This document shows, piece after piece, positions 36,854 through 49,899 of a stretch of 64,000 nucleotides of DNA. Made by a program: the position numbers and the translations under genes. The notes below the pieces were generated by a model that saw only the letters and a program-made list of their open reading frames with translations, did no database searches and had not been told where the DNA came from. Origin of the DNA: Steromphala cineraria (taxonomy: Eukaryota; Mollusca; Gastropoda; Trochida; Trochidae); the NCBI GenBank assembly GCA_916613615.1, contig OU744731.1, positions 58,844,289 through 58,908,288 of the forward strand, given 5' to 3'. Every line of letters starts with the position of its first letter. Position 1 is the stretch's first letter.

Positions 36854-37782
36854 AACGTAGCATTATTAAAGCTAACCACAATTATTCATTTCATAGCCAT
36901 TGTCAACATAAAGAAAACAAAAAAAGATTGTACTGATGAAAAAAGCATATTTGGTTTATATATCTGTTGTTGTCATTTACTGAATTTTAAATCAAATGTA
37001 AACAAAATAGTACTCCAGCACCAACATTAACGAAGATTCTGTGTATCAGAAGTTTGGTCTTCAGTCTTTGAACTTCAAGCTGTTTTCAAACTTTAGGTAC
37101 GATTATGATATTTCAAAAAACAAAACTTGGAAAGAATTTAATAATAAAATACCAATATATTTAAACATAAGTTCAACTGCTAACTTGTAATGTTTACTAG
37201 TGATTATTCTTTAAATAGCTCTGATGATGGTTTCATAAGAAAAACATTAATTTGTCTAAATTTTACTGTGACAATTCATAATTTATTGTTACTCGTATAT
37301 ATGCTAGTATGTTGTTAAGTGTTTTTAAAAAAATTTAATAAGCGTATATTGCAGGTTTATAATAGATGACAAAACATAAGAACAAATAATTAAAAACACA
37401 CCATGCAGTAATTATTGTCATTGAATAATGGATTGAATAATAAAAAAACATGATACAAATTACCTTGTTACAACTATATGTTATCAATTATTAATATTAT
37501 AGCAAAGCTGTCTTAAAAATTGATACTGATGTTCAAGGGTTAACATTGATATAAGTCAATGTTTAACATTATGTGTTGCTTATCTGAATTGTGAAATTGT
37601 TACAAAATCCTGAACAAACAATTCGTTTTCATCTATTTTTATATATATGTGATATGTCTTACTTATCTTAAGAAAATGGACACTCAAACTACCAACAACT
37701 TGCTTGTCTGTTTATGAAAAATAGCCCAGTTTTAAGAAACTATCAATACTTTCCTGCTTTATGGTTTGCAGCACTCTTCAAA

Positions 37783-38395
37783 TTATAACCCGAAGAGACC
37801 AGCATGCATGAAATGATACACAAACAATGTATTGGAGAAGAAGGGCGCAGTTTATTCAAATGCAATAAGGGCGGCAACCCCTAGACAAGACCTTAAATTT
37901 AAGCTATAAATTGGGTGAGAATCAACGAGGTAAGGGGAGCCCATATAGACACTCGTTTATCTCGGCCACTGCTCTTTACCCTTAAAGAGCCCGAAAGGAA
38001 GCCGCTAGCTATCCTTAGCAACATGACATTGAGAGTAATTCAGTGCAAGGGGAGCCCACATAGACACAAAATACTCTCGGCCAAAAACCCGGAATACAGC
38101 GACTTGTTACCGAGGGGAGCCCACATCGATAGCGAAGTGCTTGTATGTAACCCTTCCCTGGAAATACTTGTATACACGGGAGCCACAGTGATACAATAAG
38201 CATTATATTTGCAATACAATATTAGCATTTGCCGAGAGTCGATGAGAGCGCCGCCAGAAAGGAAGCGTTAACGGTTGCGGGGAGTTTTTATAGCCTAACG
38301 TCACGTGACGTCAGTTTGAAGAATGGAAGAGTTACCTCCCTTAGACCGTGCTCTCGGTTATAATGTGATTGATCAATAAAGATATTGCTAAATTT
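37783..38395 (-). mobile_element. Solo-LTR-like insertion with promoter and polyA signal
   Basis: This stretch is absent at the same point in copy A (about 6378). Read on the minus strand it has an ACGTCACGTGACGT palindrome (38298-38311: E-box plus CRE), a TATA box CTATAAAAA (38285-38293) and, about 430 bp downstream, AATAAA (37851-37856). Termini contain TTATAACC and GGTTATAA in opposite orientation near 37786 and 38355. Four spaced copies of a GGGGAGCCCACATAGACAC-like motif lie at about 37935, 38049, 38116 and 38178. The layout fits a solitary LTR, but canonical TG...CA ends and a target duplication were not resolved. Confidence 0.5.
38285..38311 (-). promoter_or_regulatory. TATA box with E-box/CRE palindrome
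   Basis: On the minus strand CTATAAAAA is preceded by the perfect 14-bp palindrome ACGTCACGTGACGT, which includes CACGTG and adjoins TGACGTCA. Spacing is right for a core promoter driving minus-strand transcription through the LTR-like insertion. Confidence 0.5.
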
Positions 38396-39475
38396 ATTTA
38401 AGAAAATTATCTTATCAAAGAAGGAACACTAACGCTGAAGGAAAGATTTGGTTCGATGATATTTATTCATTTGTTTAAAATTAGCGTAAATATATTTGCC
38501 ATTTTGTTGTCCTACTTTATCCATTAGGGAAATAAAGGATTAGAAGAGTAAATAAAGAGGAATATAGAATATTAAAATAGATAAATTCAAGGAAATAATA
38601 TGACTTGATGAAACAATTCAAATAATTTTTTTTTTAGTATTTCTGGATTCTTTAATAAGTTATTCCATTAAAAACAAACAAAAACATAAACTGAATCATT
38701 TTTATTGATATGAAGATGAACAGTTTCTGACAGCGTTGTGAAGTAAATTTTCAGTATAATAAAACAACTCACTATTTGCAGACTACTACAATTTAGGCAA
38801 GTCTCAGGAAATTATTAATGCTTTCCAAGATGGACAAATTCTTCTATATGGCTTGTGGCACTTTTCAGTTGAGTGAAATGATCATATAGAAGGAGAGCCC
38901 TGAAGCTGTAGTAATTATTATAGGTCAGCGATGTCAAGTAAATCTAGTTAATTCAGTTAATTCGGTCAGTCATGTTTACGCAAGAGTATTTTGAAGGTCA
39001 TGAAGTTCATCGATTTAGAAACAAATATAGCATAACTGATTAAGAATAGATTAATTTAGATAGTTTATATTTTGATTACAAGGAAATATTGGAATTGCAG
39101 TTCATTTTGAAAAATGTTATAATCTTAAACGTGATGCTGTGTTTTATGAAATGTAATATACCAGAGTAAAATATAGGTTGATTAAATTTAAAAAAATAAG
39201 ATATTGAAACAAAAATTCAATTTTAATTACGAATAGGTTTAGATAGTCTTATATTTAAACTGTGATTTATATATGTTTGTGTTTCAAAAGATTTCACAGA
39301 TCAATATCTAAATATAGGATAATTCCTACCTTAATGTTCTCCCCATCTGATCAGAAGATATAATAAGAGTAACGTAAAGTTATATGTAGTATAACATTGG
39401 ATAATGCAGCTTGCTTAGAATTTGGTTCCACACATAAAAGGGGAATATATGAAATCAATCTACCTAGGAGTAGTC

Positions 39476-39594
39476 ATTCTCTCCCCACAGAGGCAGATCA
39501 TGTCATGTTGATTTAGCCTCTGTTCTATTACGACGAGTTTGTGGGATAGAATGGGAGATGTCTTATTGGAGGCAATCAAAATTAGTTCTGTTCT
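39476..39594 (+). other. Possible exon behind a polypyrimidine acceptor
   Basis: CATTCTCTCCCCACAG looks like a strong 3' splice site. In the following frame 41 codons are open (GRSCHVDLASV..., ...MSYWRQS...LNPHFGY) to a TGA. The first about 50 bp recur at 55061-55110 in copy C, and the later part recurs, diverged and broken, at 53352-53450. The segment sits at breakpoints in both B and C. Speculative. Confidence 0.25.
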
Positions 39595-40591
39595 TAAATC
39601 CTCATTTTGGCTACTGAAACAAGGCAAAGGCATTGTGATATGAACCACCTTTTTCTATGCGAGAAAGTCCCAAATATGATATAGGAGATGGACTGGAAGG
39701 GCTCAACTGAAATCAGGGCAACATTCGATTGCAGGGAAAAACCAAAGGGAACAACATGAAAGAGTGACCTTACAAAAATGCAAATCAACTCTTATATCTA
39801 CTACATGTGCTCCTTGTTAAAATAAGCCAATTGTATATATGCTCAATACTAATAATGCTTCTGGCATTAAAAAATCCACCACAATGAATATGTATTGTAA
39901 GACTGAGATCCCTTTCATACATTGCGTTATTTACATTAGCAAAATCTGTGAAATTGAATTTTTTTTATCAAATAATGAAATAAGGGATATGCAAATATTT
40001 TCACCCAATAACAAACTCCCACATCATAAACGTTGGTAACTGGAACGAGTAAAGCAAATAAAAGTAATGATTGACCAATGTGTTTCATCTAAGTTCACAG
40101 TGTAAATTTTTATGAAGAGCAAGTGGAGCGGAAACATTTCCAATTGAAATAGAATTCAATTAATCATTGATTAGCTTCCCTCAAGCTACTGCCTAGATAT
40201 TATGTTCATACAGATATGAATATATGCTATTTGCATTACTTTGATCACATATGTACATATGTTACACTTGCATGTATGGACATGTATTTATATTCAAAAT
40301 TCAAAACTACTTGTCAATTGTACTGGAGATATATATCCTCACTATTATATCTATCGTACCACAGCCTGTGTTTCAAATGACAGAAACCTTAGATGGACGC
40401 AGCGTGAGAGCTAAAGGTTTTGATTTCATCAGTGTTTGAATACACTGTAACCTCAGTCAATTGATATTTATAGTTTTATTGAGCCAAATACCGCATGTAT
40501 TACTGAAACCATCACTTTTCTTACTTATTGCTCGATATACAATGCATTTATATCAAGATCAATCGTCCTTTACAATTTTCAAAAGGGGACC

Positions 40592-40786
40592 ATGATTGAA
40601 GGGTCTGATGAACATAATACCATTTACAACAATAGGCCTGATGGTTCTGAATGTCCGAGACTAAAAGCAATTAGACTAGACCATGATAAGATTTTGGTAA
40701 TAACGAAACCGTATCAAGAGCTCCCATACCAATTACTACCACACTGTTCTCCTTTCTTGTCTGAATCAATGAACAATGATTACTAA
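40592..40786 (+). CDS. 64-codon open frame repeated in copies A, B and C (uncertain)
   Basis: The frame starts ATG ATT GAA GGG and has ordinary, charged protein-like composition with one internal Cys-Pro and a Pro/Tyr-rich middle (PYQELPYQLLPH). It is preceded by TTTTCAAAAG, a possible weak acceptor. Copy C (58418-58606) is identical at protein level until its end, where a hairpin insertion cuts it. Copy A has several replacements and a frameshift. The identity of B and C may only reflect recent duplication. No family recognised and no signal peptide. Confidence 0.25.
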   Translation: MIEGSDEHNTIYNNRPDGSECPRLKAIRLDHDKILVITKPYQELPYQLLPHCSPFLSESMNNDY

Positions 40787-43700
40787 TTCTTCAATGAACC
40801 CTTTTGATTGGCTCCTAGTCTGGCCTATTCGCCTGTTAAATGAGTCAAGAAGATGATATTGATGGAGGTCAAGGTACACTACAAGATGTTACCATCTGCA
40901 TGAAGAAAGGGTTTGTATCAGTCTCATAAATAGAAAAAAGAATGTCGGCGAATATTTCTTAGCATGATGCAGAATAAGAATTTGAATGATAAATATTCAA
41001 ATATGTAAATCATTTTCCCAACTTTTGTTTTAGACATCTTTTGTAAAATACCTAAAATATGGGTTGACAGGAGGGAAAATCATCTTATTTTAACAGCCTG
41101 AAATATATTCTAAGGCGAAATGTGTGTTTCTGTTGCAAGCTTTAGTATGTAAATGAGAAAGCTATGCCTTAACAACGATGCTTTCAAAATCAAAGGTGTT
41201 TGAGACATTCAAGATATCAAAAAAACTTATCAATATCAATATATTGAGTTGAGTTGGTTTTAGGTGTTGGCACTATAACGTTAAAAGAGTAGGTTAAAAC
41301 AAGGGCATAAATTAGTATTAAATGTAGTTAAATATAGGGTATTTTGATTTCATTTTGATGGTAATGGAACTATTACTCATTACTACAATGATGATTCACA
41401 CGCTAAAATAACATTTGCTAAACATCAACATTACGTTTTCAATATTGATTCTTGAGAGTGTTTCATGATTTCCCTGACTTATATTTAAGCTTCGTTTCGT
41501 CAAGTTTCGATGTTGAATATTTATCAAAGCTGGTAGAAATTCATTGATATATTTATGCCTTGTCCATAAATTTGTCTCTGTTTAGTATAACAATTGAGTC
41601 AGAGCTTAACGTTATTGTTATCGACCTCAGGTCTATTATATATGGATAACATCTGGCACAGTAGAGCTATTAATTCTTAATGGAACATTATTTAATTCTT
41701 TTGGTAATACCTGGTGCTGAATATTCATTATTTGTTGATGATTTTTATGTCTAACAAATCGATGAACATATCTCTCATATCCCTCCATATAATAGTCTCT
41801 TAAAGGGGCAATGCCACATTTTTAGAAAACGACAAAAGGCATATGTTTCCGATTGCAAGGCAATGTTATAAGTACCAGAATCATATCCTTTGTCCAGATA
41901 AGCAATGCGAGTAAATTGGCATGGCCATATGAATAAAGAGTGTTCACAGTGGTTTGTGCTTGACTATTTGTTCTACAACTTCTACAACTTCTACTACTAC
42001 CACTTCTTCTACTACTTAGGATTATTGGTTTGTGTAAGGAGATGTTTGACGTTTTTATGATTACAAATTTGGCATGAGCTCATGTTGATTAGGAACACTT
42101 TGATTTTGTTCTCAAAAAACGTGGTTCTCAAGAAATGTTGAGTAAGGTTACTCACTTTTAACTTTCATTGTTTCAGATCTGATACAAGAACATTGTCCAA
42201 ATTTCAATTGCCAAATAAATCCTACTTTAAAGTTTATGGGAGCATACAGTAAGTTGAAAATGTTGAAATATCTAACTCAAACGTCGTTGTAGGCATACAT
42301 CGGTTGATATCTAAGTCTTTGGAAAACATATATACACATGGAAAATGAAGACGAAATCAACATTGTATTTATTTTGGCACTTTTCAAGAAGTGTTTGTAA
42401 TTAAGTTGTGATGTTAGAATGACATTATGTGAAGTGTATATACGAAACAATAACCATACAATCAGATATTCTTAACAATAAAAACAATACCAGATAAAAG
42501 GAACAATATAATGAGATAGAGTATGAAAGAGAGATAGATAATGGTTTTAAAACATTGGAGATTTTGTTTTTGATTTCATTTAAACAGATGGAGTTTAAAG
42601 ATCTATCGCAAACATTTTTAATGTATTTACACGTTTTATTAAACGTGAGGTTCTTATTCACACGAGGATGAGAAGATACTAATCCTTGAAAATTGATAAC
42701 TAATTACCTCTATGCACTAATCTTATTGATCACCGCGGTTTAAGCGGATTTATGACATCTTTCATCAGGTGTCAAAACTCATGCTCTTGATAGAGGTAAT
42801 CTATTTTCCATTTACACCAAACATGAAATAACTTTGATTAAAAAAAGAAGATTTTTCCTGAGGATTTTGGAAAATGTCAATAAACAAAGAAGCTCTTATT
42901 CAAATTATTCGAACATAGAAGTAATCTTTTTCAGTGACACAAATAAATAAGAGATGGTTGTTATATCAAAGAAATTTGAGGTGTTCTTTCCGTGTGATAT
43001 ATTACAATGCCTGAAGACTTCATTGAAATTATTTTATTTTCCTTTTAGATTTTCCTGATTTCTTCCCCTAATATTGATCGATCACTGTGATAAAAGAAAA
43101 TATATGACACTATTTACAAAACGTTATATTAACATTATGATCAGATCATTAACCCTTCCAAAAACTTAGTTATCTGTTTAAAAAAGATTAGTTGGGATAT
43201 GTTTTTGCATACAGGTTGAGGGTAAATAGAGAGTGTGTTGGTGGATATGTTTTCCGAGCATGACTACGTTTTTCTAACAGCTTCCCACGCTTTTACAAAC
43301 GAATCAAATGATCAATTCTTCTCAGGAAGTATCCTGATGGTGATTAAGTCAGCCGGAGGTAAGTTTAGAGGGTAAGTTCGTTGTCTGAAAAAAGACGAAA
43401 AAAAGTGTTCTGACATTAACTTTGACATTTTCTTTTTTTTATATCATTAGAATACGAAAGCCTCAAATGTTTTATTCCTGTCAGAGAGAGTATTCAAATA
43501 TGTGATGTGTGGTGTTTCTTATTACCATAGAGTTCGTACTTTAATTATTAAAAAAATATTCAGAACCATTTTAATTAAAGTCTAAGACATCTGAAAAAGC
43601 ACGCACAATCCACTATGTGTTTGTTACATCAGAAAACAACTCATGATGAAAGAAACTTGGAAGAATTTCGGCGTTTTTTCTGTTTATTTGAATAAGAAAA

Positions 43701-45107
43701 CGTAACCTCTTCTTTCATCAAACTTGCATAATCCATGATTAGATTTGTATCCTATCGTCATTACAGATGGTGACATACTTTTCATATTTGTACATTATTA
43801 TTGCTTAGTTACCATTGTTGCAAGTTCAAGCATCAATCATTTCACTCAAAGATGGTTCACAGAATGTTTCAATAAGAAGTAATTTTGTGTAACAACTTTA
43901 CTTTCTCTTCGGTGATAAATAATAACATTTATAAATATTAATAGTTTATCTCTAGCTTTTAATTTTGAGATTTTTTGGTTAACTTTTTTCTACCTTTATG
44001 TTGCTGAATTTAAAAAAAATTGAAACACATTGCAGGAAGAAGAAATCAAAACATTCAAATTTTGACCCATGTTTTAATGTTCGCAGAGGTTTGAATCGCT
44101 GATTTTACCTTTTACAAAATTCAAAACATTGTCAACCAACATTGCATTGAACGCTGATACGTACGTTAAATACATCGAAATATAGCGATAGGAATGATTG
44201 CTTAGCAGGTATTAGCAGGTGTCTAAGTGTTGTAATCATTTCGTTTTAATTCACTTAACTTGCATTAAAATATTCACGTCTCGACGACTTACAAGGTACA
44301 AAATCTGTATCCTGTTTCAGTCATTGGTACAGCATCCAGTCAGCCTTTTGTTGATTGAAGAATCGACTAGGTTGCTGAATTTTGATTGAGAAGATCAACG
44401 TAAATGCATAGAGAGGTAAGCTTTCAACAAAGCTTTGTGACCGTAAAGGTTTCTCAATCTTAATTTTTTTTGGATAAAAGGTATATTTGAATTATAATGT
44501 TATATAAATAAAAAACATCTACTCACAAGACAGGCTTCCTCATATAAAGTAGTTCTGTACGTAGTTTGCTAACAGCACAAGAGCCTAGAACTATTGTTCC
44601 AAAATGTATCACTCATTTACAAAAATGGCAAACAAATTTTGATAGACTGTGATACCACATACTATAGGTTAGGGATATCAATTCAATTGTTATTTCATTA
44701 ACTTTTTAACTCAACAGAAATAAAGTAATAAAAAATGTCAAGTCATGCTACAGATACTGACATATTATTATCATGTCCATATTACACATCGAAACACCTT
44801 AACCAAATTCAAATGTCAACTTCCAAGAAAACGCCAATAACTATTCCCTTGCTCACTGGGAAACCTTAGCAGACAATTTTGCTACCACTTTCATTTCATG
44901 CTTTCCAACACTTTACAACTGAATCAAATGATCAACACTAATCAGGATTTACCCTCAGATTGGCGAGGTCATGTTGAAGTAAGTCAAGACAGACGTACGT
45001 GTATGTCAACCTTTAACAGAGGGCAGAGTTGTAAAAGATTTCCAACAGGAGCTGTACGGTTAAATTAGTTTTAATAACTGACACACATGGTAAATAAGAT
45101 AATGTTA

Positions 45108-45206
45108 TTAATCAAGTTTTTCCTTATTGGTCCAGTTACAGGTCCTCGGTCTTCTATATTGGCCCTAGGCGAGGACCTGTAACTGGACCAATAAGGAAAA
45201 ACTTGA
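45108..45206. repeat. Hairpin with perfect 39-bp arms
   Basis: Arms 45108-45146 and 45168-45206 are exact inverted repeats (AATCAAGTTTTTCCTTATTG ... to GGTCCTCG), with a 21-bp loop. It lies 12 bp inside the left edge of the copy-B insertion. Confidence 0.9.
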
Positions 45207-45418
45207 TTTATGACATTTTTATTAATCAACTTCTTTATAATTTATGTGCACAACATTAGAGAGTTAATTTTTACCGAAATCAAAATTATCAATGAGATTG
45301 ATGAACTGTCATATAATTGAAAGTTTTGAAGCGATAGCTTTGCACTCCCGCCATTTGGGTGTTTGCGCATGCTCAGACTTTTATTATATACTCATGTAAT
45401 CTTATGATAGTAATACAG

Positions 45419-45480
45419 GGGTGCAATACGGAATACGTCTTCAAATTCCGTATTGCACTCCAGAATCCGTATTGCACCCC
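45419..45480. repeat. Cluster of GTGCAATACGGAAT inverted repeats
   Basis: GGGTGCAATACGGAAT appears once forward and, as ATTCCGTATTGCAC and AATCCGTATTGCACCC, twice inverted within about 62 bp. This allows two alternative hairpins. Confidence 0.8.
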
Positions 45481-45729
45481 TGCTGGTTCTACTTTTTTAA
45501 AGCTTCGGCAATTCACGGAATTTTCCGTACGTAACAATCATCTTCCTAATTAGAACACCGGATTTGACGTATCTCAATGCATTGGTAACAAACCTACTTT
45601 TTAAAATGACATTGAAGAATAATATAGTGAGAAACTAGTGTTATCGTTAGTAAAGAAACTGCAAAACACTATAAAAAAAGGAAATCCTAAACAAAACTCA
45701 CAGAACATCGCCAGCGACACTTGGCCCTT

Positions 45730-45778
45730 ATGACGTCATAGCCTACACTGATTATGACGTCATTTCCATGGTGACGTC
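45730..45778. promoter_or_regulatory. Cluster of three CRE-like sites
   Basis: Two ATGACGTCAT palindromes and one TGACGTCG occur within about 50 bp of the copy-B insertion. CREB/ATF-type factors bind TGACGTCA. Whether this is a working enhancer or mobile-element promoter is unknown. Confidence 0.4.
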
Positions 45779-46082
45779 GTTTGAAAGGATCCCGTCGCTC
45801 GGAATCCTGAACTTACGTTTATCATATTCAGACTTTATAAATAATAACTAATGATAATATCGCTCTATTTAGTTTTCACACTTGAGAAAATTGCCTCTTA
45901 CGTTTAACTACGCAAAGTAAAGAGAAAATAAACAGATAATTGAGGTATCAAATCATCAGTCGAGCGTGTCATAGGTAATCGCCTTCTTTGCATTATGTAT
46001 CAATGCGCAGTGCGACGTCTCGGATTATTTAAGCAATTCAAAATTACTTTTAAAAAGGTTTAAAAGAGAGTATATAATAAAT

Positions 46083-46242
46083 ACAGAACGTCATACGTGT
46101 GCATTTGGGTCGTTTGTATTGAACTCGAAGATGTCATGGACGCGGAGAAACAACTCGTTCTTCGAACTCGTTGTTCCTCCGCTTCCATGACATCTACTCG
46201 TTCAATACAAACGACCCAAATGCACACGTATGACGTTCTGTA
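46083..46242. repeat. 160-bp hairpin, ~75-bp arms
   Basis: TACAGAACGTCATACGTGTG... on the left is inverted at ...TATGACGTTCTGTA on the right. Pairing continues through CATTTGGGTCGTTTGTATTG and GATGTCATGG to a tip around AACTCGTTCTTCGAACTCGTT, with few mismatches. Confidence 0.85.
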
Positions 46243-47451
46243 TATGTATTGGCCCAGTCTGCTCGTATTGGCCCTGTTTTGCTCGTATTGGCCCAGTTTT
46301 CCTGTATTGGTCCAGTTGTGGATTTGTATAGTGCAGGCCGTATAAATTGTATAAAGGCCATATCATTGATAGTTAATAAATAATATACCATAATGTATTA
46401 TAAAAAACTGAGGTACAAAAGGAAGTACACACCTCAGTTGTTTTTATCATATACATGATATTCAATTACAAATATTTTAAGTTGCTGACGTCTACGCAAA
46501 AACTGACAATTGCAGGAGTTTGCTAAATTGCAAATGGAGAAATTCCATGTGTTTTTTTTAATTTGAATATTTGTTATCGATCGAAATTTGTTTCGTAATT
46601 AATTTAACAAAACCAAAAAGGTTAAAAAGTATGTAAGATGTTTCTTATGTAAGAATTAATATTAATAATGAGCCTCATTCTTCACAAATGAACAACATTT
46701 TAATTTCTGGGGTCATGTGGATGTAAATTTTGATATTCACCCCTGACTTCATTAAACAAAGATATTTTGATAAACCATCAACCAGAAAGCACTAAATTCG
46801 TGTAAATGCTTCAAATATTGGCTATGTTGATTATGTGATAATCAAATACATCACATGCGTATTACATTTTTGATAAATACGAAATATCTGGAGTGTGTGC
46901 TTTCTTTTGTACCTCAGTTAAGATTAAATATTCTTTTGAAATGTCAGAAGATGAAAGATATGTAGGGAATAATTTGGAAGGTGATTTACATTAGAATTGG
47001 AAAAACATTGTAACTATAAGTATTTCAATGTTTTCTCAGTACCAGAATCAAACAGTAGCTGTATTGGTGTCTGAGTTGACTTTGAGCAACAAAATAGCGG
47101 ACTGAGAACCTTCATCTTGGTCAATTCATGACGGTTGTATTAGTTCATCTGTGAACAGAACATAATGTTTTAAAGAAAACAAAGATAAAGCCACAACATT
47201 TTCATCATATAAATTCAAACTACATACAAGATGGGTGTAATAATATGTTGTAAATTTCATATACTATTTTTGAGAACAATAAATGTGCATCCTAGACATA
47301 TTGACTGATGGACTAAGTTGACACATATAAGCCCTGTTTCCTTTGGTCAAGACAGAATTCATAAATGGCATACAGTAGTTGGAAATAGTGGTAATGAATA
47401 GACTGTTTTTATATATAAATATATCAAGGACTAAATAACACTTTTTATCAT

Positions 47452-48509
47452 ATAATGGGCAGTGTTATCTGTGCAATAAACCCATCTGGTAATCAGATCC
47501 CTGATAACAATGCAAATGAGGTCAAAACCCGAACTATTTTCTCAAAACTCCATGCATGTCATGCGAGTCTTAAACCGGTCTCTAAACATTGTTAACGTCG
47601 TCGGGAGTTTTCAGGTTTTGTGGGTTTTTTATCGAAAAAAATATCGTAAACAAAATCTGTCAAAACTTATCACGCATTCCTATTTTAGAAATAGCTTGGT
47701 TATCGAAGCAATTCAAGTTGTTTTTATTGTGCGTTTAAAAATAAAGCGATATGCAGCTAACAATATCGGCTATCGAAAAAATAGGTGCTTCAATTTTCGT
47801 GCATAACATACATGTAGGCCTACATGTAGGCCTAGATCGATTTGGTCGTGTTGGTTACCAACTTATCAGCATAAACAAATCATATTCAAGTGATAGTACA
47901 GATTATCTAGTAGCGTAGTTACAAACGCAACAACCTCACCTTCGCAAATAGTCAACGTTTAGTCTAAGGATACCGTAACTGAACTGCGTAACAACAATGA
48001 CAATGCAACTTTTCAAAATGCAGTTAGAGTTACTTCCCCTGTTGTAGCAACGTTGACAACTGGTTCTTACACATTTTGTGTTATTAAAAAATGCAATGTT
48101 TACTCGTGCATTGGAAATCAGACTGAAAATGTTAATAGATTGAAGGAGACGTTTCTATCACTGTGAAAAAAATCATTTCATGAAGGAATATTTCTAGACT
48201 GTTCACAACTGTACATCGCCGACAATATGACCTTCACCTTGGTTTATTGTGAAAGCAATTACTCCGCGAAATCTAGGTCAAACATATTTTTAGAAGGTAT
48301 CATATTTTCGTTTAAATTCTTTTATTTCAAAATGACATTATATGATAAAAAAATTATTAACCTCCTGTGTTTCCGTATCATTAATATCATATAATAGGAA
48401 TAAAAATATATGTATTATGCTCGCCAAAGGCTCGTAAAATACAAATTTTATTTCTATTATATGATATTAATGATACGGAAACACACTCGGTTAATAATTT
48501 CTATCTATC
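47452..48509. mobile_element. 1.06-kb copy-B insertion with terminal hairpin, TATCAT duplication
   Basis: Copy A at about 16352 reads CTTTTCTATCATTTTTCC without interruption. In B, TATCAT occurs on the left (47446-47451) and again on the right (48510-48515), a probable 6-bp target duplication. The right end of the insertion is a long hairpin (48350-48501). The interior has a triple ATGTAGGCCT repeat (47812-47834) and no recognised protein. Confidence 0.65.
48350..48501. repeat. 152-bp hairpin with GCTCGCCAAAGGCTCG tip
   Basis: AAATTATTAAC...GTGTTTCCGTATCATTAATA on the left pairs with the inverted TGATACGGAAACAC...GTTAATAATTT on the right. The centre at about 48419-48434 is GCTCGCCAAAGGCTCG. 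Confidence 0.9.
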
Positions 48510-49899
48510 TATCATTTTTCCTGTAAACGACTTTTAATGACATTTCTGTGCATTCATTGCCATTAACGTTTTCCATTCATATGTTATTTATACAGTGTAC
48601 GTGCGATAGGCATCTGTGGCAAATATTTGAAATTCATACTAGAAGTTTTGTTTTTAATTTCAGTGATCAGATTGGCAACTAATTTGACGTAAATACTCAG
48701 CATGAAATGAGCATCTCAAGATTTAATCATCTGTAATCTGCTTCGGTGGCGCAATCAATATAGACAAAATCTGCAAATTACCACATGGTTTAAGACTGGC
48801 TTACTTAAAGGAAAGATAATCAAAAGTTTATATCAATTTTGAGGAATTTGTTGCCAAGGAAAAGGTATTTTTAGCTGCTTGAAATGTATCCAAATATATT
48901 GAATGTAAAATTATAACGAAAAATGCATTGAGGTGCAAGGTAGAACGGTTGAGCTAGAAAGTAAACCAAAATGGTTTTTATTGCTATTCATTGCAGTGAT
49001 CTTTTATGAGATCACTTTAACAAAACAATATGCAGCTGATGGATTTAGGTATGGCTTCCGGAACAGATCTTCTTGAGTGTTTCGAGAGTATGTGAAACTT
49101 TAGGACAGTTTGTGCAAAAATTTCATTTACTGCAGCCTATATAAAATTGGCAGTAAGATCTAAGTTATCAAACAATGGAAATGTGTCCCTTACACGGAAT
49201 TCTTTCTTTTGATGAAACCATTATAAAGGCGATTATCCATTATCCATCTATTTAAATCCATATCATACCTGATTAAATACTGCAGAGAAAACTGTTGATA
49301 CAAACTGAATGCATTATTGGACTATCGACAAGGCGTATTCCACTATTTCCATGCCAAACATTGAACAAGTATGTTATTCAGAGAATAAGGCCAGTTCTCT
49401 TGAGAAGTAAAACAATAATGTAACTTAGATGTGCAAGACCAGAACTTTGAATATTCATGCCAATATATAACATGCATTTATTCATTTAACTCCGAGGTGT
49501 ATCCCAATGAATGTCATAGATATATTTGAATTATAATAGAATGACAATAATAAAACGAATTGTAATGTGATAAAACATAACAAGTGTAAAGTTCTAGGAT
49601 CAAACGAAAGAAAGTGAAGTCATACCAAATTCTATTCACGAGTTGGTTAAAAATATTCATACCACCATTAATAAAGTATATTTTTTTATATTCAACCCTA
49701 ACTATCAATATTTATAAAAACAAACTTTGCAGACAGTGTCAAATTAGAAAATGATTGATTGATGACATTGATATGAATTACTGAATGGTTTAGAGGACCT
49801 GTCAATTAACGGTAGCTTCACGATGGCATGTTTGGATTGTCAGCTTGCATTGTGGATGATGTTCCGTTTGCACGAGATTGTATCACACATGTGTGAAAC

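Larger units (their letters stand above)
45096..46393. mobile_element. ~1.3-kb copy-B insertion bounded by long hairpins
   Basis: Copies A (about 12905) and B agree up to ACACATGGTAAAT and again from TATTATAAAAAACTGAGGTAC-like sequence, so this block is inserted in B. It opens with a hairpin (45108-45206), has nested inverted GTGCAATACGGAAT repeats (45419-45480), three TGACGTC sites (45730-45778) and a second long hairpin (46083-46242). It closes with tandem TATTGGCCCAG-type repeats, which echo the first hairpin's TATTGGTCCAGT. No coding potential recognised. Confidence 0.65.

Noticed and set aside
37915..38199. 94-codon plus-strand frame with repeated RGAHIDT
   Set aside because: The repeats come from the spaced GGGGAGCCCACATAGACAC motif of the LTR-like insertion, whose transcription signals are on the other strand.
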